A stretch of DNA of 64,000 bases from the NCBI GenBank assembly GCA_943371005.1, contig CALRTB020000006.1:86396-150395 (forward strand), written 5' to 3'. The translations under genes and the position numbers were made by a program. The notes beneath the pieces were generated by a model. That model was not told the origin of the DNA and made no database searches. It saw only the letters and a program-made list of their open reading frames with translations. Within the stretch, counting starts at the first letter, position 1. Each line of letters begins with the position of its first letter. Origin of the DNA: MRBY01 sp943371005. GTDB taxonomy: Bacteria; Cyanobacteriota; Cyanobacteriia; Cyanobacteriales; MRBY01. This document shows positions 16,235 to 25,161 of the stretch, piece after piece.

Positions 16235-16792
16235 CTAGCCGAATTTAATCATGTCGCGCCCGACCATCTCCGGTAATTTCCCTTCTAATAATGGGGCGAT
16301 CGCCGCTTTAATTCTATCGGCATCGGGAGGGCATCCAGGGAGGAATAAATCGATATTGACAACTTCATGAATTGGCAAAACTCTGGGTAAAAGGGGCGGC
16401 AAAATTCCCCCGGTAATTTGTTGGGGTAATTGGTGTTCTTCGGTGAGTTCTTGATAACCCCGTTCTAAAATTGTTTGGGCATCTCCCTTTTGATTGCGAA
16501 TGCCTGTAACATTCGTTGTTACGGCACAATCCCCAAAGGCAATTAATAGCTTTGTATTTTGGCGAACTTTTTCTAACAATTCCAAATTTTCTTGATTAGC
16601 GACTGCGCCTTCAATGAGACAGACATCGACATTTTCTGGGTAATCTTTGACATCAGAGCCGACGGGGCTAAACACCACATCTACATGTTTGGTTAACTCA
16701 ATCAGAAACTCATCAAGGTCTAAAAAAGACATATGGCAACCGGAACAACCCGCCAACCAAATTGTTGCAAACCGAAGCTTTTGATCTGCCAT
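16235..16792 (-). CDS. hoxY: Bidirectional hydrogenase small subunit HoxY
   Basis: Small Fe-S subunit that passes electrons between HoxH and the diaphorase. About 185 residues. Cluster cysteines appear in WLAGCSGCHMS, AFGDCAVT and FLPGCPPD. I chose the ATG at 16792, which overlaps the hoxU stop as TAATG and has GGGGAG about 11 nt upstream; a GTG at 16804 would add four residues. The CBS-CP12 gene follows after 5 bp. Confidence 0.96.
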   Translation of the reverse strand: MADQKLRFATIWLAGCSGCHMSFLDLDEFLIELTKHVDVVFSPVGSDVKDYPENVDVCLIEGAVANQENLELLEKVRQNTKLLIAFGDCAVTTNVTGIRNQKGDAQTILERGYQELTEEHQLPQQITGGILPPLLPRVLPIHEVVNIDLFLPGCPPDADRIKAAIAPLLEGKLPEMVGRDMIKFG

Positions 16793-17508
16793 TATCTTGT
16801 CCACTCCCCTTTTGTGCGTGCGGTAATTAAAAATTCGAGTTTTTGGCGATCGCCGAGTTTACTGCCCACCGTTGCCCCCTTGCGGAAAATGGATCCCGTC
16901 GGACAAGCATCCACACATTTGCCGCAACTCGTACAGGCATCTACCTCGCCCCAGGGCTGATTTAAACCGGAGATAATTTTTGATTCTCCCCCCCGATTCG
17001 CCACATCCCAGACGTGCGCCCCCTCGATTTCATCACAGACCCGCACACAGCGGGTACAGAGGATACAACGGTTATGGTCAATGCCAAATTGTTTGTGGGA
17101 AATATCCACCTCCCGCTGCGGATATTGATAGGGAAAGCGCGAATGATCCATCCCCACCTCCACCGCCATATCCTGCAACTCACAGTGACCGTTCGCCACA
17201 CAAACCGCGCAGACATGGTTCCCTTCCGCGAAGAGCAATTCCACCGTCATCCGGCGATATTCAGCCAATTTTTCCGTGTGGGTCTGGACGACCATCCCCT
17301 CTATCACCTCCGTCACACAGGCGGGTTGGAGTTTATTGCTCCCCTCAATTTCCACGAGGCAGAGGCGACACGCCCCCACATCGGACACCCCCTCCAGATG
17401 GCACAGGGTCGGAATGTGAATCCCCGCATCACGGGCGGCTGCGAGGATCGTTTCCCCCGCGCGGGCACTGATTAGCTGATCATTTATCGTTAAGGTGTTG
17501 ACTGCCAT
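16792..17508 (-). CDS. hoxU: Bidirectional hydrogenase diaphorase subunit HoxU
   Basis: Ferredoxin-like Fe-S subunit of the diaphorase, homologous to the N-terminus of NuoG. From ATG 17508 it has 238 residues: an N-terminal 2Fe-2S domain (CHLEGVSDVGACRLC ... C), a NuoG-type CxxC/HxC region (VCAVCVANGHCELQ), and two 4Fe-4S motifs near the C-terminus (CILCTRCVRVC; CTSCGKCVDACP). The frame is open 26 codons upstream, but that extension is basic and unlike the family. It overlaps hoxY by 1 bp. Confidence 0.96.
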   Translation of the reverse strand: MAVNTLTINDQLISARAGETILAAARDAGIHIPTLCHLEGVSDVGACRLCLVEIEGSNKLQPACVTEVIEGMVVQTHTEKLAEYRRMTVELLFAEGNHVCAVCVANGHCELQDMAVEVGMDHSRFPYQYPQREVDISHKQFGIDHNRCILCTRCVRVCDEIEGAHVWDVANRGGESKIISGLNQPWGEVDACTSCGKCVDACPTGSIFRKGATVGSKLGDRQKLEFLITARTKGEWTR

Positions 17509-17592
17509 AGTTTTGCGTTGTTGCTTAGGGTGCTTGTTTGAAGGACTGCATGGGATTTTTTGAATTTTTAGAGGAAATTTCATCAAGGAAAT

Positions 17593-19197
17593 TTAATCGG
17601 CGTTACTCCCCACGAGGGCATCATATTCCGCGCGGAAATAGCGCAGGGTACTCAAAATTGGATTGGGCGCACTCTGTCCCAACCCACACAAGCTGGCTTC
17701 CTTGACCATGTAACAAAGCTGTTCGAGCAGTTCAATGTCCTTGGGTTCAGCCTGTCCCTTGAGCATTTTGCTGAGTAGCCCCGACATTTGCACCGTTCCG
17801 GCACGGCAGGGGATACATTTGCCGCAGGATTCGCACTGACAAAATTCCATGTAAAATTTCGCCACATCGACCATGCTGGTGGCTTCGTCCATGACGATCA
17901 TGCCGCCGGAACCCATCATCGTGCCGAGTTTAATTAAAGAATCGTATTCGATGGGGGTATCAAGATATTCAGCGGGAATGCAGCCACCGGAGGGGCCTCC
18001 GGTTTGGACGGATTTGACTGTGCCACCGTCGGGAATGCCACCGCCCATTTGCTCGACAATTTGCCGGACGGGGGTTCCCATCGGTACTTCAATCAAGCCA
18101 TTATTTTTCACTTTTCCGGTGAGGGCAAAAACCTTTGTGCCTTTGCTTTTTTCGGTACCGATGCTGCTAAACCAGTCTGCGCCTTCACGGATGATCGGAA
18201 CGATATTGGCGTAGGTTTCGACGTTGTTGATTAGGGTGGGATGTCCCCATAGTCCAGACTGGGCGGGGTAGGGGGGTCTGGGTCTGGGGGTTCCCCGTCC
18301 GCCTTCGATGGAGGCAATTAGGGCGGTTTCTTCGCCACAAACGAATGCGCCCGCACCAATACGGATATCGATGGTGAAATTGAAGGGGGAATTAAAGATC
18401 TGACTGCCGAGTAAGCCTTTGCTCTTGGCTTGTTTGATCGCTTTTTCGAGCCGTTGGATCGCGAGGGGATATTCGGCGCGGATGTAGATATACCCGTGGT
18501 TTGCGCCTACGGCATAGCCGGCGATCGCCATTCCTTCGAGAACCCGGTGGGGGTCACTTTCGAGCACCGCCCGATCCATAAATGCCCCCGGATCTCCTTC
18601 GTCGGCATTACAGACGACATATTTTTGATCCCCCGGCATTTTGGCGACGGTCGCCCATTTCAAGCCCGTGGGATAGCCACCGCCGCCGCGCCCCCGTAGC
18701 CCACTCTGGGTAATTTCTTCAACCACCTCCGTCGGAGTCATGTCTTCGAGGACTTGGTGCAATGACCGATAGCCGCCCCGTGCAATGTAGGCTTCAATCC
18801 GTTCGGGGTCAATTTTGCCGCTATTTTCCAGCACCACGGGTTTTTGTAATGTGAAAAATGGGGCTTGGCGATCGCAAATTTCCAGCTTCTCCGAGGGGGT
18901 TTCCCCGATGGCTGCCGCCACAATGTCCCCCGCCACCTCCGGCACAACCTGCTGAAAACAAGTCTCATCACTCACATCCACCAAGGGCGCAAACCCGCAG
19001 AGTTTCATACAACCGACGGGAACCACCTCCAGGCGATCGCCCAAATTTTTTTCCTGAATCCGTTTTTCCAGCTCCTCCTTTACCGCCAAACTGCCCGAAG
19101 ACATACAACCCGCCGCCGTACAACAGCGAATCTGAATTTTTGTGTGGCTGTCCTGTTCCGCTTCCGCAATTTCAAATAATTCCGCTAAATCCGTCAT
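17593..19197 (-). CDS. hoxF: Bidirectional hydrogenase diaphorase subunit HoxF
   Basis: Flavoprotein that exchanges electrons with NAD(P)H. About 534 residues from ATG 19197. The N-terminal thioredoxin-like 2Fe-2S domain (CCTAAGCMSSGS ... GCMKLCGFAP) is followed by the NuoF-like core: NADH/FMN glycine-rich GLRGRGGGGYPTGLKW, VCNADEGDPGAFMDR, and the 4Fe-4S motif CESCGKCIPCRAGT with a later Cys in ASLCGLGQ. A GTG at 19209 is possible but the ATG is more likely. It lies 55 bp downstream of hoxE and 84 bp upstream of hoxU. Confidence 0.97.
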   Translation of the reverse strand: MTDLAELFEIAEAEQDSHTKIQIRCCTAAGCMSSGSLAVKEELEKRIQEKNLGDRLEVVPVGCMKLCGFAPLVDVSDETCFQQVVPEVAGDIVAAAIGETPSEKLEICDRQAPFFTLQKPVVLENSGKIDPERIEAYIARGGYRSLHQVLEDMTPTEVVEEITQSGLRGRGGGGYPTGLKWATVAKMPGDQKYVVCNADEGDPGAFMDRAVLESDPHRVLEGMAIAGYAVGANHGYIYIRAEYPLAIQRLEKAIKQAKSKGLLGSQIFNSPFNFTIDIRIGAGAFVCGEETALIASIEGGRGTPRPRPPYPAQSGLWGHPTLINNVETYANIVPIIREGADWFSSIGTEKSKGTKVFALTGKVKNNGLIEVPMGTPVRQIVEQMGGGIPDGGTVKSVQTGGPSGGCIPAEYLDTPIEYDSLIKLGTMMGSGGMIVMDEATSMVDVAKFYMEFCQCESCGKCIPCRAGTVQMSGLLSKMLKGQAEPKDIELLEQLCYMVKEASLCGLGQSAPNPILSTLRYFRAEYDALVGSNAD

Positions 19198-19252
19198 CTT
19201 TTCCGCCACGCCTCAATTTCAAAATCTCGATATCCAAATCATTCATCACGAC

Positions 19253-19744
19253 TCATGTTTTTACGGATAACTGCTTTAGCCTTGCCATCACCGCTTTAGA
19301 AGTTTGTTTCCCGCAGACCTCATCGTCATAAACCACCGCTGGCGCAATACCGCAGGCCCCAATACACCGTGCCGTCACCAGCGAAATTTGGTCATCCGGT
19401 GTTGTTTCCCCCGGTTTAATGTGGAGGGTTTCATCAATTTTGTCGAGGAGTTGTTGGGAGCCTTTCACGTAGCACGCTGTCCCCAAACAGACAACACAGG
19501 TGTGTTTCCCCTTCGGTTTTAGGGAAAAAAGATGGTAAAACGTCGCCACCCCGTACACCCGACTCAGGGGCAATTTCAACCCCCGCGCCACATATTCCAG
19601 CACCTCATCCTCGAGGTAGCCAAAGACTTCTTGGGCCTTGTGCAGAATCTCGATCAGGGTATCTTGGCGATACTGGTTCCGTTTCATGGTGACTTCAAGT
19701 ACCCGAAAACGTTTGTCTGCAGGAACCGCATGGGGAATGGCCAT
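19253..19744 (-). CDS. hoxE: Bidirectional hydrogenase subunit HoxE
   Basis: NuoE-like 2Fe-2S subunit, 163 residues, thought to link the diaphorase to ferredoxin or the membrane. Thioredoxin-like fold with cluster ligands in CLGTACYVKGS and ARCIGACGIAP. It is the first gene of the hoxEFUYH transcription unit. The start MAIPHAVPADKR follows a 319-bp leader. Confidence 0.96.
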   Translation of the reverse strand: MAIPHAVPADKRFRVLEVTMKRNQYRQDTLIEILHKAQEVFGYLEDEVLEYVARGLKLPLSRVYGVATFYHLFSLKPKGKHTCVVCLGTACYVKGSQQLLDKIDETLHIKPGETTPDDQISLVTARCIGACGIAPAVVYDDEVCGKQTSKAVMARLKQLSVKT

Positions 19745-20063
19745 GGTAATTGTCTCAAATGACAGTAAAAATGAGGCGACGATCTCTCCGAGACCTGCTT
19801 TGTGGTACGCCTTCGCTTTTATCTTAAAAAGGATTGATCTTAAGAATCAATTAAACCCCTTTAAACCCTGGAATTCTACAGAAAAATTTAAACTTCTTCT
19901 TTGAAATGTTAAGTCTTACAAACGAATCTCAAGCATATAAAAATTAGCCCAAGCTTTTAACGAATTAATGTAAATCTGATCAGGCCATAAAAACAATTAT
20001 TTTGTTGTTTAATTCCAGCAAATTTAGCAGCCAATAATCTTGTATCAATGCACTAAAAAAGAC
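19745..20063. other. hox promoter region between hypE and hoxE
   Basis: 319 AT-rich bp with no gene. It must hold the promoter of the hox operon or the leader of a longer hypE-hox transcript. The only clear structures are the inverted repeat and tandem repeat at 19833-19870, listed separately. Confidence 0.65.
19833..19870. promoter_or_regulatory. Inverted repeat and 10-bp tandem repeat upstream of hoxE
   Basis: ATTGAT-CTTAAGA-ATCAAT (19833-19851) is a 6-bp inverted repeat with a 7-bp spacer. It abuts TTAAACCCCT TTAAACCCTG (19851-19870), two 10-bp tandem units. They lie 90-125 bp upstream of the hoxE ATG, a plausible operator position. In Synechocystis LexA and AbrB-type proteins bind the hox leader; I cannot say which protein would bind here. 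Confidence 0.4.
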
Positions 20064-21110
20064 TTAACAAATTCGAGGTAACTGTTCACCACTCAGCCGT
20101 TCTAAAATGCGTGTCACCCCCAAGTCATTTTCAACAATTACCGGGGCGATCGCCAAATGCTGTTCCCCACAGTTTTGGGTTGTCACGAGGCCAATTTGGC
20201 GGGCGTTGGCATTGTAATGCTGCAAAATAGCCAAGCCTTTAGCCGCCCTCGCCTCTGGCAAAATCACCACAAACCGCCCCTCATTGGCAATGTGCACCGG
20301 GTCAAACCCGAAGATTTCGCAGGCCCCGCGCACTGCTTCGGTTACGGGAATTTGCTTGCTGTAGACTTTGAACTGATGCCCAGCGGCGATCGCCAATTCG
20401 TTTAACACCGCCCCTAGGCCACCCCGGGTCACATCTCGCAAACAATGGATCTCAATTCCCGCTTTTAACAAATCTTGCACCGGTTCCACCAAGGGAGCAC
20501 AGTCGCTTTCGATGGTCGTTTCAAAGGCTAAACCCTCCCGCTGAGCCATGATCGCAATTCCGTGGCGACCCAAGTCCCCACTAACTAAAATCGCATCCCC
20601 AGGGGCGATCGCCTTTGGTTGAATCTTAAGCCCCGATTTAATCACCCCAACACCCGACGTATTAATAAAAATGCCGTCCCCTTTTCCCCGTTCCACCACC
20701 TTCGTATCCCCCGTGACAATCTGTACCCCGACTGCTTGGGCCGCCTGTTGCATCGAAATCACAATCCGCCAGAGGGTTTCTAAGGGTAAACCTTCCTCCA
20801 AAATAAAACCCACACTCAGATACAAGGGTCGCGCTCCCGCCATCGCCAAATCGTTTACCGTGCCATAAACTGCTAATTTGCCAATGTCTCCCCCCGGAAA
20901 AAAGAGGGGCTGCACCACATAGGAATCCGTCGTCAAGGCCAATTCTCCGGCTGGCATGGTTAACTGGGCCGCATCATGGCTTGTGCAGGATTTCCCGAAG
21001 GCTGTGGCAAACATTTTGTCGATGAGATCCTGCATTAGTTTGCCGCCACCACCATGGGCCAACAGCACGTGGGACGTATTTTGTAAGGGAATCGGACAGG
21101 TTAAATCCAT
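20064..21110 (-). CDS. hypE: Hydrogenase expression/formation protein HypE
   Basis: Converts the carbamoyl group received from HypF on its C-terminal cysteine into thiocyanate, the cyanide donor. From ATG 21110 it has 348 residues and ends in PRIC, the invariant C-terminal Cys motif. The PurM-like ATP-binding features include HGGGGKLMQDLI and GDTKVVERGKGDGIFI. The frame is open a further 23 codons upstream, without family support. It precedes the hox operon by 319 bp on the same strand and is divergent from ureC. Confidence 0.96.
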   Translation of the reverse strand: MDLTCPIPLQNTSHVLLAHGGGGKLMQDLIDKMFATAFGKSCTSHDAAQLTMPAGELALTTDSYVVQPLFFPGGDIGKLAVYGTVNDLAMAGARPLYLSVGFILEEGLPLETLWRIVISMQQAAQAVGVQIVTGDTKVVERGKGDGIFINTSGVGVIKSGLKIQPKAIAPGDAILVSGDLGRHGIAIMAQREGLAFETTIESDCAPLVEPVQDLLKAGIEIHCLRDVTRGGLGAVLNELAIAAGHQFKVYSKQIPVTEAVRGACEIFGFDPVHIANEGRFVVILPEARAAKGLAILQHYNANARQIGLVTTQNCGEQHLAIAPVIVENDLGVTRILERLSGEQLPRIC

Positions 21111-21318
21111 GGAGGGTGTATTGCTTGTTTTTTCGTTTAAGGTAGCGTCTCTCCAAGGGAAAAAGAACCCCGCTATCACTCCGGCAATGAAAGTTAAAAT
21201 CCTGAGTCGTCTGGATGAAATATCGCCGATCTAACAAGTTGTCTCAGCTACGGTTCGGGGCTTGGGAGATGGGGTAATCTGGACTGAGAATTGAGCCTCA
21301 ACGCAAGAAGGAGTCCCC

Positions 21319-23028
21319 ATGAGTTACCGGATGTCGCGCCGCGCCTATGCAGAAACCTATGGCCCCACGGTGGGCGATCGCCTGCGCTTGGCAGATACGG
21401 AACTGTGGCTGGAAGTAGAACAAGATTTCACCACCTATGGGGATGAGGTGAAGTTTGGGGGCGGCAAAGTGATCCGCGATGGCATGGGGCAATCCGCTGT
21501 GACCCGTGCTGATGGAGCGATGGATACCGTAATTACCAATGCCCTAATTGTGGACTGGTGGGGCATTGTCAAGGCGGATGTCGGCATTAAAGACGGCAAA
21601 ATCCACAAAATTGGGAAGGCAGGCAACCCTGACATTCAAGACAATATCGACATCATTATCGGCCCCGGCACCGAGGCGATCGCTGGCGAAGGACACATCC
21701 TCACCGCTGGGGCCATCGATAGCCATGTGCACTTTATCTGTCCTCAGCAAATTGAAACGGCGATCGCCTCTGGAATCACCACGATGATCGGCGGCGGCAC
21801 TGGTCCCGCCACAGGCACCAATGCGACCACCTGCACCCCTGGGGAATGGCACATTTTCCGGATGCTCGAAGCAGCGGAAGGGTTTCCGATAAATTTGGGA
21901 TTTACAGGGAAGGGCAACAGCGCCAAACCGGAAGGACTAATCGAACAGGTTCGTGCTGGGGTGATCGGCCTGAAACTCCACGAAGACTGGGGCACAACTC
22001 CCGCCGCCATCGACAATTGCCTTTCTGTCGCCGATCAGTTTGATGTCCAGGTCGCAATCCACACCGACACCCTCAACGAAGCGGGCTTTGTGGAAGATAC
22101 CATTGCGGCCTTTAAAAATCGCGTCATCCACACCTATCACACCGAGGGGGCTGGGGGCGGCCACGCGCCGGACATTATTAAAGTCTGTGGTGAAGCGAAC
22201 GTGTTGCCCTCTTCAACCAATCCCACCCGTCCCTATACCCTCAACACCCTGGAAGAACACCTGGATATGTTGATGGTCTGTCACCACTTGGATCGCAGCA
22301 TCCCCGAAGATGTCGCCTTTGCGGAATCACGCATCCGCCGGGAAACCATCGCCGCTGAAGATATTTTGCATGACCTGGGGGCCTTTAGCATGATTTCCTC
22401 CGATTCCCAGGCCATGGGGCGCGTCGGAGAAACGATCATTCGCACCTGGCAAACAGCCCACAAAATGAAAGTCCAGCGGGGCACTCTAGCCGAGGACGTT
22501 GGGGATAACGATAATTTCCGCATTAAACGCTACGTTGCCAAATACACGATCAACCCAGCAATTACCCACGGCATTTCTAATTACGTCGGTTCCATTGAGG
22601 AAGGAAAATATGCGGATCTTTGTCTCTGGAAACCTGCTTTCTTTGGCGTCAAACCAGAATTGGTGATCAAAGGTGGGGCGATCGCCTACGCCCAGATGGG
22701 AGATCCCAATGCCAGCATCCCAACGCCTCAACCCGTCCACATGCGGCCAATGTTTGCCAATTTCGGCAAAGTAATGCAGTCCACGGCTTTGACCTTTGTT
22801 TCCCAATCGGCCATGGAAGCGGATGTGGCGACACGATTGGGCCTCCAGAGAACCGTTTTACCCGTTGCCAACTGCCGCAACCTGACGAAACGCGATCTGA
22901 AGTTAAATGATTATCTGCCTAGAATGGAAGTAGATCCTGAAACCTACCATGTGCGAGCAGATGGAGAAATGCTCGTCTGTGAACCGGCCACTATTTTACC
23001 CATGGCCCAACGTTACTTTTTGTTTTAA
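21319..23028 (+). CDS. ureC: Urease alpha subunit
   Basis: Catalytic subunit of nickel urease, 569 residues. Visible: the HxH nickel ligands in GAIDSHVHFICP, the carbamylated lysine in GLKLHEDWG, VAIHTDTLNEAGFVEDT, HTYHTEGAGGGHAPD, the flap MVCHHLD and the DSQAMGRVGE segment. A strong AAGGAG lies about 7 nt before the ATG. No other urease gene is in the window; ureC stands alone, as in cyanobacteria with dispersed urease genes. Its position next to the hydrogenase nickel genes links two nickel enzymes only by location. Confidence 0.97.
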   Translation: MSYRMSRRAYAETYGPTVGDRLRLADTELWLEVEQDFTTYGDEVKFGGGKVIRDGMGQSAVTRADGAMDTVITNALIVDWWGIVKADVGIKDGKIHKIGKAGNPDIQDNIDIIIGPGTEAIAGEGHILTAGAIDSHVHFICPQQIETAIASGITTMIGGGTGPATGTNATTCTPGEWHIFRMLEAAEGFPINLGFTGKGNSAKPEGLIEQVRAGVIGLKLHEDWGTTPAAIDNCLSVADQFDVQVAIHTDTLNEAGFVEDTIAAFKNRVIHTYHTEGAGGGHAPDIIKVCGEANVLPSSTNPTRPYTLNTLEEHLDMLMVCHHLDRSIPEDVAFAESRIRRETIAAEDILHDLGAFSMISSDSQAMGRVGETIIRTWQTAHKMKVQRGTLAEDVGDNDNFRIKRYVAKYTINPAITHGISNYVGSIEEGKYADLCLWKPAFFGVKPELVIKGGAIAYAQMGDPNASIPTPQPVHMRPMFANFGKVMQSTALTFVSQSAMEADVATRLGLQRTVLPVANCRNLTKRDLKLNDYLPRMEVDPETYHVRADGEMLVCEPATILPMAQRYFLF

Positions 23029-23119
23029 AAATTACCTCATTAAACAGAATAAAGACTCTTGATATTGGCTTCAAACCAATGTTGATTGTCTATCGGCTTA
23101 ATGAAATCGGAGATCGATA

Positions 23120-23698
23120 ATGATTTCTACAGTCCCTCAACTTTTTACGGTAGAAGATTATCTCGAACAGGAAGCGAGATCAGCCTTAAGACATGAATTC
23201 ATTCAAGGAAAAATTATTCCCATGGCAGGGGCTTCAGCAAATCACAATCGTTTGACTTTAAATCTAAGTCGCTTATTGCCGTTTGAAATCAGCGATCGCC
23301 AATACGAAATCTTCGTCAGTGATATGCGCCTTTGGTTACCAGATGTGGCTAGTTATCTTTATCCTGATGTGATGATGATTGAAGGCGCACCAATTTTTCT
23401 GGACAAGAGCCAAATGGCAGTGACAAACCCCTCTATGATTGCTGAGGTACTTTCTAATTCCACCGAAGGATTTGATAAAAATCAAAAATTTGCCTTTTAT
23501 CGCACAATTCCCCAATTACAGGAGTATTTGTTAATCGATCAGACTTGCCCACGGGTAGAGCTTTATCAAAAGGTAGGCGATCGCCAATGGCTATTAACCG
23601 AATTAATGGGGGAAAATGCCGTCATTAAATTCAAGTTTGCTGCGCTAGAAATTAAACTTTCAGAATTGTATCAACGGGTTAACTTTGTTGAAAATTAA
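23120..23698 (+). CDS. Uma2-family (DUF820) endonuclease-like protein
   Basis: 192 residues. Family landmarks: FTVEDYLEQE, RHEFIQGKIIPMAG, the LWLPDVASYLYPDVMM segment with the PD motif, SMIAEVLSNSTEGFDKNQK (E-x-K type) and FYRTIPQLQEYLLID. It belongs to a different subgroup from the copy in the hydrogenase cluster. It starts 91 bp after ureC. I see no direct repeats around it. Function unknown. Confidence 0.88.
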   Translation: MISTVPQLFTVEDYLEQEARSALRHEFIQGKIIPMAGASANHNRLTLNLSRLLPFEISDRQYEIFVSDMRLWLPDVASYLYPDVMMIEGAPIFLDKSQMAVTNPSMIAEVLSNSTEGFDKNQKFAFYRTIPQLQEYLLIDQTCPRVELYQKVGDRQWLLTELMGENAVIKFKFAALEIKLSELYQRVNFVEN

Positions 23699-23826
23699 CT
23701 ACATAAATACTTTATTAACCCATCAGCTCAGTTCTCCCTAAAAGAATTTTTATTGCAAAGGTAACACTGAAGGGATCAAACAGAGGACGATAGAACTATG
23801 AGCTATTGATTCCCTGGCAGGTCTCT

Positions 23827-25152
23827 ATGAAAAAAGTCTTTGTCCTGGATACGAATGTCTTGCTCCATGATCCCAAGGCGATGTTGTCCTTTGTGGATAA
23901 CGAAGTGGTCTTGCCGATTACGATTATTGAAGAATTAGACCGCTTCAAAAAACAAGTCGATTCCATTGGTCGTAATGCTCGGCAAGTTTCCCGTACCCTT
24001 GATGCCCTCAGCCATGGGGGATCTTTGGTGCAGGGAATCGCCCTTGAACAGGGCGGATTACTCCGGGTGGCCCTCTGTAAACCCGAAATTCTCAAAACCT
24101 TACCAACGGAATTGGCAGGGGATTCTGGTGATAACGAAATCTTAGCGGTGGCCCTGACGGAACAAAATAGTTGTCAATGTCCGGTTGTTCTTGTCAGTAA
24201 GGACACAAATCTGCGCATTAAAGCCGGGGTCTTGGGTCTGACCACAGAGGATTATGAAACGGGCAAGGTCAACCTCGATGAGTTTTATGGGGGAACGGCG
24301 GAAGTTTTCGTTGATTCCGAGGCGATCGCCAAATTTTACCAAGACGGAACTGTTACCCTACCCGAAAGCTTTTTTCCCAATCAGGCGGTGACCCTCGTTG
24401 ATCGCCTGAAGCCAACCCATACCGGCCTGGGCATTTGTCGTGACGACGAGCATCAGGTGGTGCCTCTCAATAAAGCAACAAAAGCCCCGGTTTCTAATAT
24501 CCAAGCGCGCAACCGTGAACAGAAATTTGCTCTGGAATTACTGCTGCGGGATGAGATTCAACTGGTAACTTTAGTCGGGAAAGCGGGCACGGGTAAAACC
24601 CTCTTGGCCCTCGCTGCTGGGGTAGCGAAAGTGGCCGGGGAACGACTTTATAATCAACTGCTAATCTCGCGGCCCATTGTGCCCATGGGGAAAGATTTAG
24701 GCTACCTGCCGGGGGAAATCAAAGAGAAACTGACTCCCTGGATGCAGCCGCTCTATGACAATTTAGATCTGATTTTCAATACCCAAGATCTCAAAGACAA
24801 ACCGCGTCACTGGCGGCACGGCTACGAAGAACTGATGGAATTGGGATTATTGCAAATTGAACCCTTGACCTACATCCGGGGCCGCACGATTCCCCGACAA
24901 ATTCTGATCGTTGATGAGGCCCAAAATTTAACACCTCACGAGGTGAAAACGATTTTGACCCGGGCCGGGGAAGGCACCAAGATTATCCTCACCGGGGACG
25001 TGGAGCAGATTGATAATCCCTATGTGGATGCGTCCAGTAATGGCTTGACCTATGTGGTGGAAAAATTCAAACAGGAGGCGATCGCCGGTCACATTACTCT
25101 ACTCAAGGGCGAGCGATCGCCATTAGCAGAACGGGCCTCAATCCTGCTCTAA
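23827..25152 (+). CDS. PIN-PhoH ATPase
   Basis: About 441 residues from ATG 23827 (a TTG at 23806 is the longer alternative). The N-terminal PIN domain (VFVLDTNVLLHDP; GDSGDNEILAVAL; VLVSKDTNLRIKA) carries the acidic residues of a metal-dependent RNase. The C-terminal PhoH domain has the P-loop LVGKAGTGKTLLALAAG and Walker B LIVDEAQNLTPHEVKTI. This PIN-PhoH order matches the YlaK/PhoH2 type, described as an RNA helicase/RNase in actinobacteria. It ends 9 bp from the convergent gene on the minus strand. Confidence 0.92.
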   Translation: MKKVFVLDTNVLLHDPKAMLSFVDNEVVLPITIIEELDRFKKQVDSIGRNARQVSRTLDALSHGGSLVQGIALEQGGLLRVALCKPEILKTLPTELAGDSGDNEILAVALTEQNSCQCPVVLVSKDTNLRIKAGVLGLTTEDYETGKVNLDEFYGGTAEVFVDSEAIAKFYQDGTVTLPESFFPNQAVTLVDRLKPTHTGLGICRDDEHQVVPLNKATKAPVSNIQARNREQKFALELLLRDEIQLVTLVGKAGTGKTLLALAAGVAKVAGERLYNQLLISRPIVPMGKDLGYLPGEIKEKLTPWMQPLYDNLDLIFNTQDLKDKPRHWRHGYEELMELGLLQIEPLTYIRGRTIPRQILIVDEAQNLTPHEVKTILTRAGEGTKIILTGDVEQIDNPYVDASSNGLTYVVEKFKQEAIAGHITLLKGERSPLAERASILL

Positions 25153-25161
25153 TAAATCATC

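Noticed and set aside
17014..17475. Long plus-strand frames across hoxU and hoxF
   Set aside because: They arise from the codon bias of the opposite strand; the Fe-S motifs are on the minus strand.
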